Shown piece by piece: positions 51,487-59,229 of a stretch of 64,000 nucleotides of DNA. Position numbers and translations under genes: made by a program. The stretch's first letter is position 1; every line of letters starts with the position of its first letter. A model generated the notes under the pieces. The model was not told the origin of the DNA and ran no database searches. It saw only the letters and a list, made by a program, of their open reading frames with translations. The stretch comes from Brotonthovivens ammoniilytica (GTDB lineage: Bacteria > Bacillota > Clostridia > Lachnospirales > Lachnospiraceae). The DNA is taken from positions 61,466 to 125,465 of the forward strand of contig NZ_JAOQJQ010000008.1 in the NCBI RefSeq assembly GCF_025566885.1. Direction: 5' to 3'.

Positions 51487-51521
51487 CAAGCTCTAAAACC
51501 TCAGGTTTTAGAGCTTGTATT
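51487..51521 (+). terminator. Hairpin terminator after the aspartate kinase gene
   Basis: CAAGCTCTAAAACC and GGTTTTAGAGCTTG, a perfect 14-bp stem with loop TCA, followed by TATTTCC. The 3' arm resembles some Cas9-type CRISPR repeats by chance (see rejected items). Confidence 0.7.
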
Positions 51522-51589
51522 TCCATATCAGAAATTTTTAAGTGCTGTCCGGGATGTCAGAGGAATCTGGATGAAAGCAGGTAAGGGAA

Positions 51590-52348
51590 ATGAAAGAAGA
51601 AACAGAATTAATCAAACAAAAGCTTAAAGATCTTGCCCGGCGCTGTTATCAGAAAAATACTTATATGTTTTCTGATTTTCTTACATTAAATCAGCAGGCG
51701 GTTTTTCATTCTTTGAAAAAGGAAATTTCCTATGTGGACTTCAGTTTGTGGGGAGGTGTGCCGGGGTGTGAAAGACAGATGGTACGATTTGGTTCTTTAG
51801 AGCAGCTGGGTTTTTTGGAAGATTTTCCTATCAGCTGTATCACAGTAAAGCCTCTTCAGAGAAAGTTTTCGGAGGATTTAACCCACAGAGACTTTTTGGG
51901 GGCATTGATGAATCTTGGAATAGACAGATGTGTCATAGGAGATATTATTTTGAGAGAAGGCGTTGGATATATGATCTGTCAGGATAAAATAGCAGATTAT
52001 ATTGCGGACAGTTTAGACCGGGTCCGTCATACCAGCGTAACCTGCAGTGTGGAAAAGGAAATGCCTTCCCAGGCAGAGCCGCAGCTGAAAGAGGAGATTC
52101 TTGTAGTAAGCGCACCAAGATGCGACAGTATCGTGGCAAAAGCTTACCAGATGTCCAGGAATCAGAGTCTTTTGCTGTTTCAGAGCAGGAAGATTTTTGT
52201 AAATGGACAGCAATATGAAAATAACAGCGGGATGCTTAATGTAAAAGATGTAGTGTCAGTCAGAGGGCATGGAAAATTTATTTACAGCGGGATTCTGCAG
52301 GAAACAAAAAAGGGACGTTTCCGTGTCAAGATTGAAAAGTATGTATAA
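51590..52348 (+). CDS. YlmH family RNA-binding (S4) protein
   Basis: Protein of 252 residues. The N-terminal part matches YlmH (TYMFSDFLTLNQQ, SLWGGVPGCERQMVRF, LTHRDFLGALMNLGIDRCVIGDI) and the C-terminal ~70 residues are an S4 RNA-binding domain (RCDSIVAKAYQMSRNQSLLLFQSRKIFVNGQQYEN). In B. subtilis the ylmH gene lies in the division cluster by sepF and divIVA; here it does not. Recent work ties YlmH to rescue of stalled ribosomes. It heads a likely four-gene unit with the acyltransferase, DUF6320 and esterase genes, 15 bases apart. Confidence 0.9.
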   Translation: MKEETELIKQKLKDLARRCYQKNTYMFSDFLTLNQQAVFHSLKKEISYVDFSLWGGVPGCERQMVRFGSLEQLGFLEDFPISCITVKPLQRKFSEDLTHRDFLGALMNLGIDRCVIGDIILREGVGYMICQDKIADYIADSLDRVRHTSVTCSVEKEMPSQAEPQLKEEILVVSAPRCDSIVAKAYQMSRNQSLLLFQSRKIFVNGQQYENNSGMLNVKDVVSVRGHGKFIYSGILQETKKGRFRVKIEKYV

Positions 52349-52363
52349 AAAGTGGTGAAGTGT

Positions 52364-53683
52364 ATGGCTTTAAAAAGCAGAGAAAAGAAAACGAAACGGA
52401 GAAAACCGGAAAAGCGCAGGGAAATCAAATGGGATAAGCTTGACAATACAGCGCATCTCTTTCCTGTGATTGCCGGAGAAGGAATGAGCAACGTATATCG
52501 TGTCTGTGCAGTTCTTAAAGAGGAGATAAAGCCAGAGCTTCTTCAGAAGGCCCTGGATTTGGTGCTCCCACAGTTTTCTGTTTTTAATTCCAGACTCCGG
52601 CAGGGAATGTTCTGGTATTATTTTGAAGAAAATGGCAAAAAAGCTCCCAGGGTTGTAGAGGAGAATACCTATCCCTGTCAGTACATAGACTCCGGAAAAA
52701 ACAGAAGCTATATGTTTCGGGTTACGTATTATAAAATGCGGATTAATCTGGAAGTATTTCATGTGCTCACAGATGGCATGGGAGCTTTTAATTTCTTAAA
52801 GGAATTGACCTATCAGTATCTAAGGCTGTCTCATCAGGAACTGGGCAGACAGATGGGAGACGAACTGAGTGTTGAGACATCCCTGAATACGGCGGACAGT
52901 TTTCTTGAGAATTACCGGAAAAGTACATCTAAAAATTATCATTCCCAGCGGGCATATCTTTTAAAAGGACCTGTTTTTGAGCAGGGAAAGATGGGACTGC
53001 TTCATGGTTTTATGCCTGTCTCGCAGCTGAAAGAAAAGGCCGGACAATATCATGCAAGCATAAATGAATATCTGATTGCAGTACTGCTTTTTAGCATCTA
53101 CAAAGAAAATCTTCATGGTATGCCAGGAAAGGAACCGGTGACAACCTGTGTTCCGGTAAACTTAAGACCGTATTTTAATTCGGAAACAACAAAGAACTTT
53201 TTTGCGGTAATAACAGCGGTATTTCGTCCGGAACGGGAAGATCAGACATTTCAGGAAGTAATAACCAGTGTACAGGAAAGTTTGAAGGACCAGCTGACCA
53301 GAGAGCACTTAGAAGAAGTGATTTCTTATAATGTGTCCAATGAGAAGAATCTGATGCTTCGGGCAGTTCCACTGTTTCTAAAAAAGCCGGCTATGCGCTA
53401 TGTTTATGATATGGCGGCCAGAGCCAATACCACAACAGTGACGAATCTTGGAAATATTAAAGTACTGCCGGAGTATGAGCCTTTCATTGAGCAGTTTTAT
53501 GCCTTTTTATCCCGGTCTAAGGGACAGAATCTAAAGGGATGTATCTGCTCATATCAAGATACGCTGGTATTTACTTTTTCTTCTGTGTTAAAGGACAGTT
53601 CCCTGCAGAAATATTTTTTCAGGTATCTGGCTTCGGAAGGAATTGCTGTGCGGATTGAAAGCAATGGTGTATATTATGAATAG
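52364..53683 (+). CDS. Condensation-domain acyltransferase (alcohol acetyltransferase type)
   Basis: Protein of ~439 residues. H133-x3-D137-G138 in FHVLTDGMGAFNFL is the HxxxDG active site of chloramphenicol-acetyltransferase/condensation-domain enzymes, followed by the second half motif region TTCVPVNLRPYFNSETTKNFFAV. A basic Lys/Arg-rich start (MALKSREKKTKRRKPEKRRE) is unusual for the fold. It should join an acyl group to an alcohol or amine; the substrates are unknown. GTGGTG before the ATG at 52364 allows other starts. The next gene overlaps its stop codon by 8 bases. Confidence 0.8.
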   Translation: MALKSREKKTKRRKPEKRREIKWDKLDNTAHLFPVIAGEGMSNVYRVCAVLKEEIKPELLQKALDLVLPQFSVFNSRLRQGMFWYYFEENGKKAPRVVEENTYPCQYIDSGKNRSYMFRVTYYKMRINLEVFHVLTDGMGAFNFLKELTYQYLRLSHQELGRQMGDELSVETSLNTADSFLENYRKSTSKNYHSQRAYLLKGPVFEQGKMGLLHGFMPVSQLKEKAGQYHASINEYLIAVLLFSIYKENLHGMPGKEPVTTCVPVNLRPYFNSETTKNFFAVITAVFRPEREDQTFQEVITSVQESLKDQLTREHLEEVISYNVSNEKNLMLRAVPLFLKKPAMRYVYDMAARANTTTVTNLGNIKVLPEYEPFIEQFYAFLSRSKGQNLKGCICSYQDTLVFTFSSVLKDSSLQKYFFRYLASEGIAVRIESNGVYYE

Positions 53684-54344
53684 ATGTTTAAAATGCAATG
53701 TGGAAATTGGAGATGATACCGGTATCTGCCCACTGTGCCGATGTGTGCTGCTGAGGGATAAAGATCTTAAAACCCAGATGAAGTATCCGGCAGTTGGACA
53801 GAAAAAAGAGCGGATGAAATATGCCGTCCGGGTCTATGTATTTGCGGCAATACTGGGATTTGTGGTATTGTGTATTATAAATTATATGTCCGGGGCGGCG
53901 GTAAGGTGGGACCTTCTTACCGGTGGAGTGCTGGTCTATGGTTATCTGACGCTTCAGCTTTCGTTTTTGAATCAGAATGGTTACCGTTTTACTATGTTCT
54001 GGCAGACGCTGGGAGCCATGGCGCTGGTGATATTTATAGATGGGATTTTAGGATTTCAGGGCTGGTCCCTGAACTATGTACTGCCGGCGGGATTGGTTTT
54101 ACTGGATATTGCGGTGGGAGTTTTAATGGCGGTAAACAGCAGGAACTGGCAGAGCTATATTCCGGTAGAGATCGTGATGATTGTGCTGAGTCTGATACCG
54201 CTGTTTCTCCATCACATCCATGTGACAGATCAGTGGTATCCAGCCATCGGATGTTTTGGAATCTCAATCTTTCTTTTCCTTGGGACTGTAATTTTAGGCG
54301 GAAAGCGCGCAGTAACAGAATTAAAACGGCGTTTTCATGTATAA
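53676..54344 (+). CDS. DUF6320 membrane protein with N-terminal zinc ribbon
   Basis: Protein of 222 residues. C4-X2-C7 and C18-X2-C21 (MNRCLKCNVEIGDDTGICPLC) form a small zinc ribbon on the cytoplasmic side, followed by about six membrane spans. This matches the DUF6320 family. The start at 53676 is chosen because the zinc-ribbon Met is the natural N-terminus and overlaps the acyltransferase stop, showing coupling. It could anchor the acyltransferase product pathway at the membrane; this is inference from co-occurrence. Confidence 0.8.
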   Translation: MNRCLKCNVEIGDDTGICPLCRCVLLRDKDLKTQMKYPAVGQKKERMKYAVRVYVFAAILGFVVLCIINYMSGAAVRWDLLTGGVLVYGYLTLQLSFLNQNGYRFTMFWQTLGAMALVIFIDGILGFQGWSLNYVLPAGLVLLDIAVGVLMAVNSRNWQSYIPVEIVMIVLSLIPLFLHHIHVTDQWYPAIGCFGISIFLFLGTVILGGKRAVTELKRRFHV

Positions 54345-54363
54345 CATATGAGGATGGATAAAA

Positions 54364-55323
54364 GTGGCAGAGAGTGAAGTAAGCATCAGAGGGAGAGTAA
54401 TGCGTGAACTGATTGCGCATGTAACTTCTGATAATTTAATCGGCAGAAAAATAAAAAGCGGAGAGCTTAGAAAGAAACTGGTGGAACCTGCATGGAAATG
54501 CCCGGAGCACTATGTTTTAAAAGATATTGAGCTGAAAAACTGCAGAGCGGAACTGCTAGAAGCTGAGAATCCTAATAATACGCAGATTGTGCTTCAGCTT
54601 CACGGCGGCGGCTATATCGGAGCTATGCGCAATGCGTACCGCAGTTTTGCGGGGCTGTACAGTGAGCTTGGAAAGGGCATACCGGTGTTTACTGTAGATT
54701 ACAGAGTGGCGCCGGAACATCCGTATCCTGCGGCCCTGGAAGATGCCATTACTGCATACAACTGGATTTTACAGCAGGGATGGCAGGAGCATGAAATTGT
54801 GGTTGCCGGAGATTCTGCCGGCGGAGGGCTGGCCATGGCGCTGTGCATGTATCTGAAAAAACAGAGCCGGAAGCTTCCGGCCGGTATTATTGCCATGTCC
54901 CCCTGGACAGATCTTACAGCTTCCGGAGAATCTTATGTGGAAAACTATACAAAAGATCCGCTGTTTGGAAACACCAGGGACAGCCTGATTTATAATAAAG
55001 ATTATGTACAGGATAATGATCTGGCGAATCCTTTTATTTCTCCGTTATTTGGAGATTTCAGAGGATTTCCGCCTATGCTGATTCAGGTGGGAAGCTATGA
55101 GATGCTTTTGAGCGATTCTGTTTCAGCGGCCAGGAAAGCAAAAGAAGCAGGTGTGAAAGTCCGTCTGAGTATTTATGATGAGATGTTTCATGTATTTCAG
55201 ATGGCCCTGCTGCTGCTTCCAGAGTCTAAGAGAGCCTGGGCCGAAGCAGGAAAATTTCTGGAGATCATTAGAAATGGACGGGGTACAGGGCAGAAGATGC
55301 ATGATACCGAAACCAGAATTTGA
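54364..55323 (+). CDS. Alpha/beta-hydrolase (HSL-type esterase) of the acyltransferase cluster
   Basis: Protein of 319 residues with oxyanion motif LQLHGGGYIGAMRNAY, nucleophile GDSAGGGLAMA, acid region QVGSYEMLLSDSV and final His in DEMFHVFQM. The start is a GTG at 54364 with GAGGATGG upstream. It ends the unit ylmH-acyltransferase-DUF6320-esterase. The pairing of an enzyme that makes an ester and one that cleaves it, with a membrane protein between, suggests one pathway; the compound is unknown. Confidence 0.87.
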   Translation: MAESEVSIRGRVMRELIAHVTSDNLIGRKIKSGELRKKLVEPAWKCPEHYVLKDIELKNCRAELLEAENPNNTQIVLQLHGGGYIGAMRNAYRSFAGLYSELGKGIPVFTVDYRVAPEHPYPAALEDAITAYNWILQQGWQEHEIVVAGDSAGGGLAMALCMYLKKQSRKLPAGIIAMSPWTDLTASGESYVENYTKDPLFGNTRDSLIYNKDYVQDNDLANPFISPLFGDFRGFPPMLIQVGSYEMLLSDSVSAARKAKEAGVKVRLSIYDEMFHVFQMALLLLPESKRAWAEAGKFLEIIRNGRGTGQKMHDTETRI

Positions 55324-55358
55324 TGGTACGGCTGTAAAAATATAAAATCAATAAAAAA

Positions 55359-55416
55359 TATCCCTGCAGAAGGTATTTTCTATATGAGAATACCATAGCT
55401 GCAGGGATGTTTTTTT
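55359..55416. terminator. Terminator between the esterase and popT genes
   Basis: TATCCCTGCAG/CTGCAGGGAT outer stem and AGGTATT/AATACC inner stem, then seven T. It serves the plus-strand cluster and ends near the stop of the converging DUF368 gene. Confidence 0.85.
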
Positions 55417-55453
55417 GTCACTTATCCGATGATGACAGGTCGGCCCTGAAAAA

Positions 55454-56341
55454 TCAGGAACGTTCTTTTTTGATTTTTACTAGTTCGAAAACAAGCAGGA
55501 TTACAATACCAAAAATAAATCCCGGAATATGGAAGGTGGATATGGTCATAGCATCCTGAGGAATATCAAGGGTTTCTGGTCCCTTCACAATTGCATAAAG
55601 TGATCCGATCATTAATCCAATGATAAAATAAATTGTCTGGGGACGGAATCGTTTCAGACAAAATTTTACCAGACGGATAATAGCCAGAATACCAGTGATA
55701 ATTCCAAGGGCAAGACAAATCAAAATCTTTATGTTTGAGAAATCGCCGCTCAGTACATCTTTGATTGCGCCTGTGACAGGCATGTATAGTCCAAAAATAA
55801 GAAGCATGGTGGAACCGGAAATACCTGGAAGCACCATAGCTGAAATGGCAAGCATTCCCACTAGGAAAATATAAATACCGTTTCCAAAAGTTAAGCTGGA
55901 AAGATTTAAATGCAGTCCTTCACCGCCGGAAGCCGGGTTGCCCATTGCGATAAGCACAACGGCAGCGATTCCAAGAATCAGGAAAATAATATGTTTGTAA
56001 TGGCCTGCCACGGAATCTTTTTCCTCCCGGATGACAATAGGAATTGCACAGACAGTCAGGCCTAAGAATACAGAGCTGACTACATAAATGTGTGACGCAA
56101 AAAGCGTCGTTAAAATAGAAATGGAAAGGCAAAGCCCGATAACCCAGCCAATTCCAAGTTTCACTAAAAAGACAATTGCCTTTTTCTTCTCTTCTTTGTT
56201 TCCAAGAAATAATCCATCCAGCGAATTAATAAACTCATCGTAAAATCCCATCAGAAAAGCGATGGTTCCGCCGGAGACGCCAGGTACGCTGTCTGCAACT
56301 GCCATGCAGAACCCCCTGACTGCGTTCAAAATAAAGCCCAT
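55454..56341 (-). CDS. DUF368 membrane protein (PopT-type polyprenyl-phosphate transporter)
   Basis: Membrane protein of ~295 residues with about eight spans. The signature GFCMAVADSVPGVSGGTIAFLMGFYDEFINSL at its N-terminus and AMVLPGISGSTMLLIFGLY in the middle are the paired PG-x-SGG/S motifs of DUF368. Members of this family (PopT) bring undecaprenyl phosphate, the wall lipid carrier, back across the membrane. The ATG at 56341 is chosen because GGAGGTAA lies just upstream; the longer in-frame start at 56410 would add a non-conserved tail. Confidence 0.9.
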   Translation of the reverse strand: MGFILNAVRGFCMAVADSVPGVSGGTIAFLMGFYDEFINSLDGLFLGNKEEKKKAIVFLVKLGIGWVIGLCLSISILTTLFASHIYVVSSVFLGLTVCAIPIVIREEKDSVAGHYKHIIFLILGIAAVVLIAMGNPASGGEGLHLNLSSLTFGNGIYIFLVGMLAISAMVLPGISGSTMLLIFGLYMPVTGAIKDVLSGDFSNIKILICLALGIITGILAIIRLVKFCLKRFRPQTIYFIIGLMIGSLYAIVKGPETLDIPQDAMTISTFHIPGFIFGIVILLVFELVKIKKERS

Positions 56342-56536
56342 GTTTACCTCCATGATTATAATACTGAAAGAATTTTGATGTGCGGCATATGCCGGTTGTT
56401 GCACAGCCAAATTCTGGAGCCTATTATATCATGGTTTTTTCATTCTGCACGATAATTTTTTGGATTTTAGAAAATATTAAAAAAGATTTTGAATTTCTGC
56501 TATCTGCCTCCAAGAAAAAATGTCGAGAAAACAAAT

Positions 56537-56566
56537 AAAGTCCTGTTTATGGGACTTTGGTTTTGA
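56537..56566 (+). terminator. Small hairpin upstream of the 84-aa membrane protein
   Basis: AAAGTCC-TGTTTATG-GGACTTT followed by GGTTTTG. Weak; could be a terminator-like element for transcripts coming from the divergent popT region or part of the leader. Confidence 0.35.
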
Positions 56567-56649
56567 GAGAATACATGCAGATACAAAACAAAAAAGCATT
56601 TCAATTTGCAGGTAGCGTGTTTTAAACAGATTGAGAAAGGGGTTTTAAA

Positions 56650-56904
56650 ATGAATAAAGTAATAAAAATGCGGGACTGGAAAAAACGGAAGAATAAAACA
56701 AAAAAAGATAAATCACAGGAATATCTGGATGTTATGACTCTTCTGGTATACACGGTAATTGCCATGGCGGCGGCTGTCTGCATCCTTGCATTGACAGCTC
56801 TCATTACTCAGACAGATGTAACATCATGGAATAATACAATTCTTGTCAGCGTATTTTTTATATTGACGGGAATCATCAGCGGAGTATTTTTGCTGCAAAA
56901 ATAA
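56650..56904 (+). CDS. Small two-span membrane protein
   Basis: Protein of 84 residues: a strongly basic start (MRDWKKRKNKTKKDKS) and two membrane segments (VMTLLVYTVIAMAAAVCILALTALI and NTILVSVFFILTGIISGVFLL). GAGAAAGGGG lies before the ATG. No family recognised; its basic head and hairpin topology resemble many small membrane proteins next to wall genes. The next gene has its own promoter, so it is likely monocistronic. Confidence 0.65.
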   Translation: MNKVIKMRDWKKRKNKTKKDKSQEYLDVMTLLVYTVIAMAAAVCILALTALITQTDVTSWNNTILVSVFFILTGIISGVFLLQK

Positions 56905-56939
56905 AGCGGCTGAAAACAGGTTCCATTTATAGACAATAG

Positions 56940-56969
56940 TTGACAATTTCTGAGAAGCCCTACTATAAT
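56940..56969 (+). promoter_or_regulatory. Promoter of the SH3-domain gene
   Basis: TTGACA at 56940-56945 and TATAAT at 56964-56969, 18-base spacer, 77 bases before the ATG. Confidence 0.75.
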
Positions 56970-57046
56970 GAAAATAAAGCAAATTGTATTTTTAATGATT
57001 TGCGGATACCAGATCTTGTGGAAGTCAGATAATTCAGGAGGATTTT

Positions 57047-58591
57047 ATGAGAAAGTGGAACCGTTTCGGAAAACGGATAATAACATATACAACAGCAGCT
57101 GTACTGGTATTTTCAGGTCTGATGGTCCAAAGCGGCATAACAAGTCATGCGGCTACGTATATACAGTATGACTGCAAAGTGAGAGATGCCGCAGGTGGAG
57201 AAGAAGTGGTTGACGGCCTAAAGGCCGGTGCCCAGGTAAAAGTTCTTTCTTCCGGGACCAGTGCGGATGGCAGTACATGGAATCAGGTAGAATACACTTC
57301 AAATGGGACTACCAAGAGAGGATGGGTCCGGGCGGATCTGATGAGCGGCAATGCACCTGCAGATCAGGAAACAGATAATAATTCGGATACAACAAAAACG
57401 GATAATCAGACAAAACAAGAACCCCAGGAAAATAATAATGATAATAAGTCCGATGGACAGGATACAACAAAAAGTACTGCAGAGGATGAGCAAAAAGACA
57501 AAGAACCGGAAAGTAAAGAACCTGAGAAAGGCTCTGACGGAGCCGATACTTCTGCTGATGTATCAGCTATTTCCGGAGACGGATATCTTCCGGACGGAGA
57601 GGATTCTTTCTTCGTAAGAGGAGAGTCCATGAAGATTTCCGGTCAGTTTAACAAAGAGGATATTCCGCAGGGGTTTTCGGAGACAAAGATTACATATAAC
57701 GGAAAAGAAATTAATGTTTTAAAGGCAGATAAAGGGGAATTATTCCTGTTTTATCTTAAGGGAGAGGAAGGCGGAGATTTTTATGTATATGATACGGAAA
57801 AGAACTGTGTCGTATCTTTTATAAAATTAACCGCAGGAGATGCTTCTGTTATTTTGACACTGCCGCCATTGGAAGAAAAAGTTGCCTCTTCCTACGAAAA
57901 AACAATTTTTGCAGTCAATGAGACGGATGGGATTACGGGATATCTCTATAATCAAAACGAATCCACAATGCGCCTGGATGCCGTGGCTGGTGAGTATTAT
58001 TATATATATGGTATGTCGGCGGATGGCACGTATCAGTGGTTTTTATATGACAATGTAGAAAAGACATTCGTCCGGTCAGCCACAGATCTTAGTGTTGATC
58101 TGAATGCGGACAGTGAGAAACAGCAAAAAGAGACCCAGTCCTGGCAGAGTATTGGCCGTATCATTATCATTGGTGCCGGAATTGTATTTCTGATTCTGCT
58201 CCTTATTATTATTTCTCTTGGAATAAGGTGCAGACGATTGAAAAAACATATTCCGGAAGAGGAATTGGAAGAAGAGGAAGAAGAACCTCAGGAGGAGCCG
58301 GTATCAAGAGCTGAGCGCAGGCGTGAAAGACGCAGATACCGTCATTTTATGGAAGATGATGAGGAGGCAGAAGCTGAGGATATAGAAGCAGAACCGGAGT
58401 CTGCTGAGCCAGAAGGAGAGCATGGAGAGGAAGTTCTGGTAGTAGACGGAGAGGAATACGGACTGATGGGAGATGCGGTGCAGGATTCAGAAGCTGAAGT
58501 TTCGGAACCGGAAAGGGCTTCTGCAAATAAGAAGAAAAAAGAAGAAACTCAGGATAACTGGGATGACGATTTGGAATTTCTGGATTTGTAG
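57047..58591 (+). CDS. SH3b-domain single-pass membrane protein with acidic cytoplasmic tail
   Basis: Protein of 514 residues. Signal peptide at 1-36 (AAVLVFSGLMVQSGITSHAA), a bacterial SH3 domain at ~38-102 (CKVRDAAGGEEVVDGLKAGAQVKVLSS, WNQVEYTSNGTTKRGWVRADLM), a disordered Asp/Asn/Gln/Glu/Lys linker at ~105-165, an unassigned beta-rich domain at ~170-350, one membrane span at ~366-390 (IIIIGAGIVFLILLLIIISLGI) and a long Glu-rich, Arg-patched intracellular tail to the end. The layout, an outer wall-binding SH3 and an inner charged tail, is that of a sensor or anchor protein. AGGAGG precedes the ATG. Confidence 0.8.
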   Translation: MRKWNRFGKRIITYTTAAVLVFSGLMVQSGITSHAATYIQYDCKVRDAAGGEEVVDGLKAGAQVKVLSSGTSADGSTWNQVEYTSNGTTKRGWVRADLMSGNAPADQETDNNSDTTKTDNQTKQEPQENNNDNKSDGQDTTKSTAEDEQKDKEPESKEPEKGSDGADTSADVSAISGDGYLPDGEDSFFVRGESMKISGQFNKEDIPQGFSETKITYNGKEINVLKADKGELFLFYLKGEEGGDFYVYDTEKNCVVSFIKLTAGDASVILTLPPLEEKVASSYEKTIFAVNETDGITGYLYNQNESTMRLDAVAGEYYYIYGMSADGTYQWFLYDNVEKTFVRSATDLSVDLNADSEKQQKETQSWQSIGRIIIIGAGIVFLILLLIIISLGIRCRRLKKHIPEEELEEEEEEPQEEPVSRAERRRERRRYRHFMEDDEEAEAEDIEAEPESAEPEGEHGEEVLVVDGEEYGLMGDAVQDSEAEVSEPERASANKKKKEETQDNWDDDLEFLDL

Positions 58592-58648
58592 TAAAGGTAT
58601 TTTACATTTACATTCTGTATAGAGAGAACCAATAAAGCAAATGATAAG

Positions 58649-58688
58649 AGCATTCTGTGAAGGACAATATCACAGAATGCTTTTCTTA
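58649..58688 (+). terminator. Terminator after the SH3 gene
   Basis: AGCATTCTGTG and CACAGAATGCT pair over an 11-base loop, followed by TTTCTTACT. Confidence 0.8.
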
Positions 58689-58763
58689 CTCTACAGAAAA
58701 TACTGTGTTGCGATAAAGCTGAATTGATGAGCCTGGCCGGATGCTCCTTAGGGCTCTTTATTC

Positions 58764-58802
58764 TTGACAATACGGGCGCTGCTGTTATATTATCGGTATA
58801 AC
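58764..58802 (+). promoter_or_regulatory. Promoter with overlapping palindrome before gntR-clpC-radA
   Basis: TTGACA at 58764-58769 and TATTAT at 58788-58793, 18-base spacer. The -10 lies inside an inverted repeat GTTATA-TTATCGG-TATAAC (58784-58802), a fit position for repression by the GntR protein encoded next. No CtsR-type operator (tandem heptads) was seen. Confidence 0.65.
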
Positions 58803-58824
58803 ACACGTGAAGCAGGTGATAGTA

Positions 58825-59190
58825 ATGTACATTGAGATTGATTTTGACAGTGAAGAAGCGCTTTATATGCAGCTTAGAAATCAGATAGTTATCGGAATTG
58901 CAAAAAAAGTATACCGGGAGGGAGATTCTCTGCCTTCTGTGCGTCAGCTGGCAGAGACTGTGGGCATTAATATGCACACTGTAAATAAAGCCTATAGTGT
59001 TCTTAAGCAGGAGGGGCTGATCCGGCTGAACCGCGGAAAGGGAGCCGTGATTGCTCTGGACGCGGATAAGCTGAAAGCCATAGAAGAAATGCGGCTGAAC
59101 CTTCAGATTGTGCTGGCAAAAGCATGCTGTAAGAATATCAGCCGGGAAGAGGTCCATGGGTTGGTGGATGAAATATTTAATGAATACTAA
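58825..59190 (+). CDS. Short GntR-family regulator (YtrA type)
   Basis: Protein of ~121 residues: winged helix of the GntR class (YMQLRNQIVIGIAKKVYREGDSLPSVRQLAETVGINMHTVNKAYSVLKQEGLIRLNRGKGAVI) followed by a short helical end (~45 residues) with no room for the usual ligand domain, as in YtrA. The ATG at 58825 is chosen because GCAGGTGAT precedes it; the GTG at 58807 is within the leader. It heads the gene pair clpC-radA and overlaps no stop; it probably controls its own operon at the palindrome upstream. Confidence 0.87.
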   Translation: MYIEIDFDSEEALYMQLRNQIVIGIAKKVYREGDSLPSVRQLAETVGINMHTVNKAYSVLKQEGLIRLNRGKGAVIALDADKLKAIEEMRLNLQIVLAKACCKNISREEVHGLVDEIFNEY

Positions 59191-59229
59191 GGCGCAGAGT
59201 TAGAAATAAGCAAGATTGGAGGGCCGTGT

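Noticed and set aside
51487..51530. GGTTTTAGAGCTTG resembling a Cas9-type CRISPR repeat start
   Set aside because: It is one arm of a perfect terminator hairpin after aspartate kinase; there is no repeat array, no spacer pattern and no cas gene in the window.
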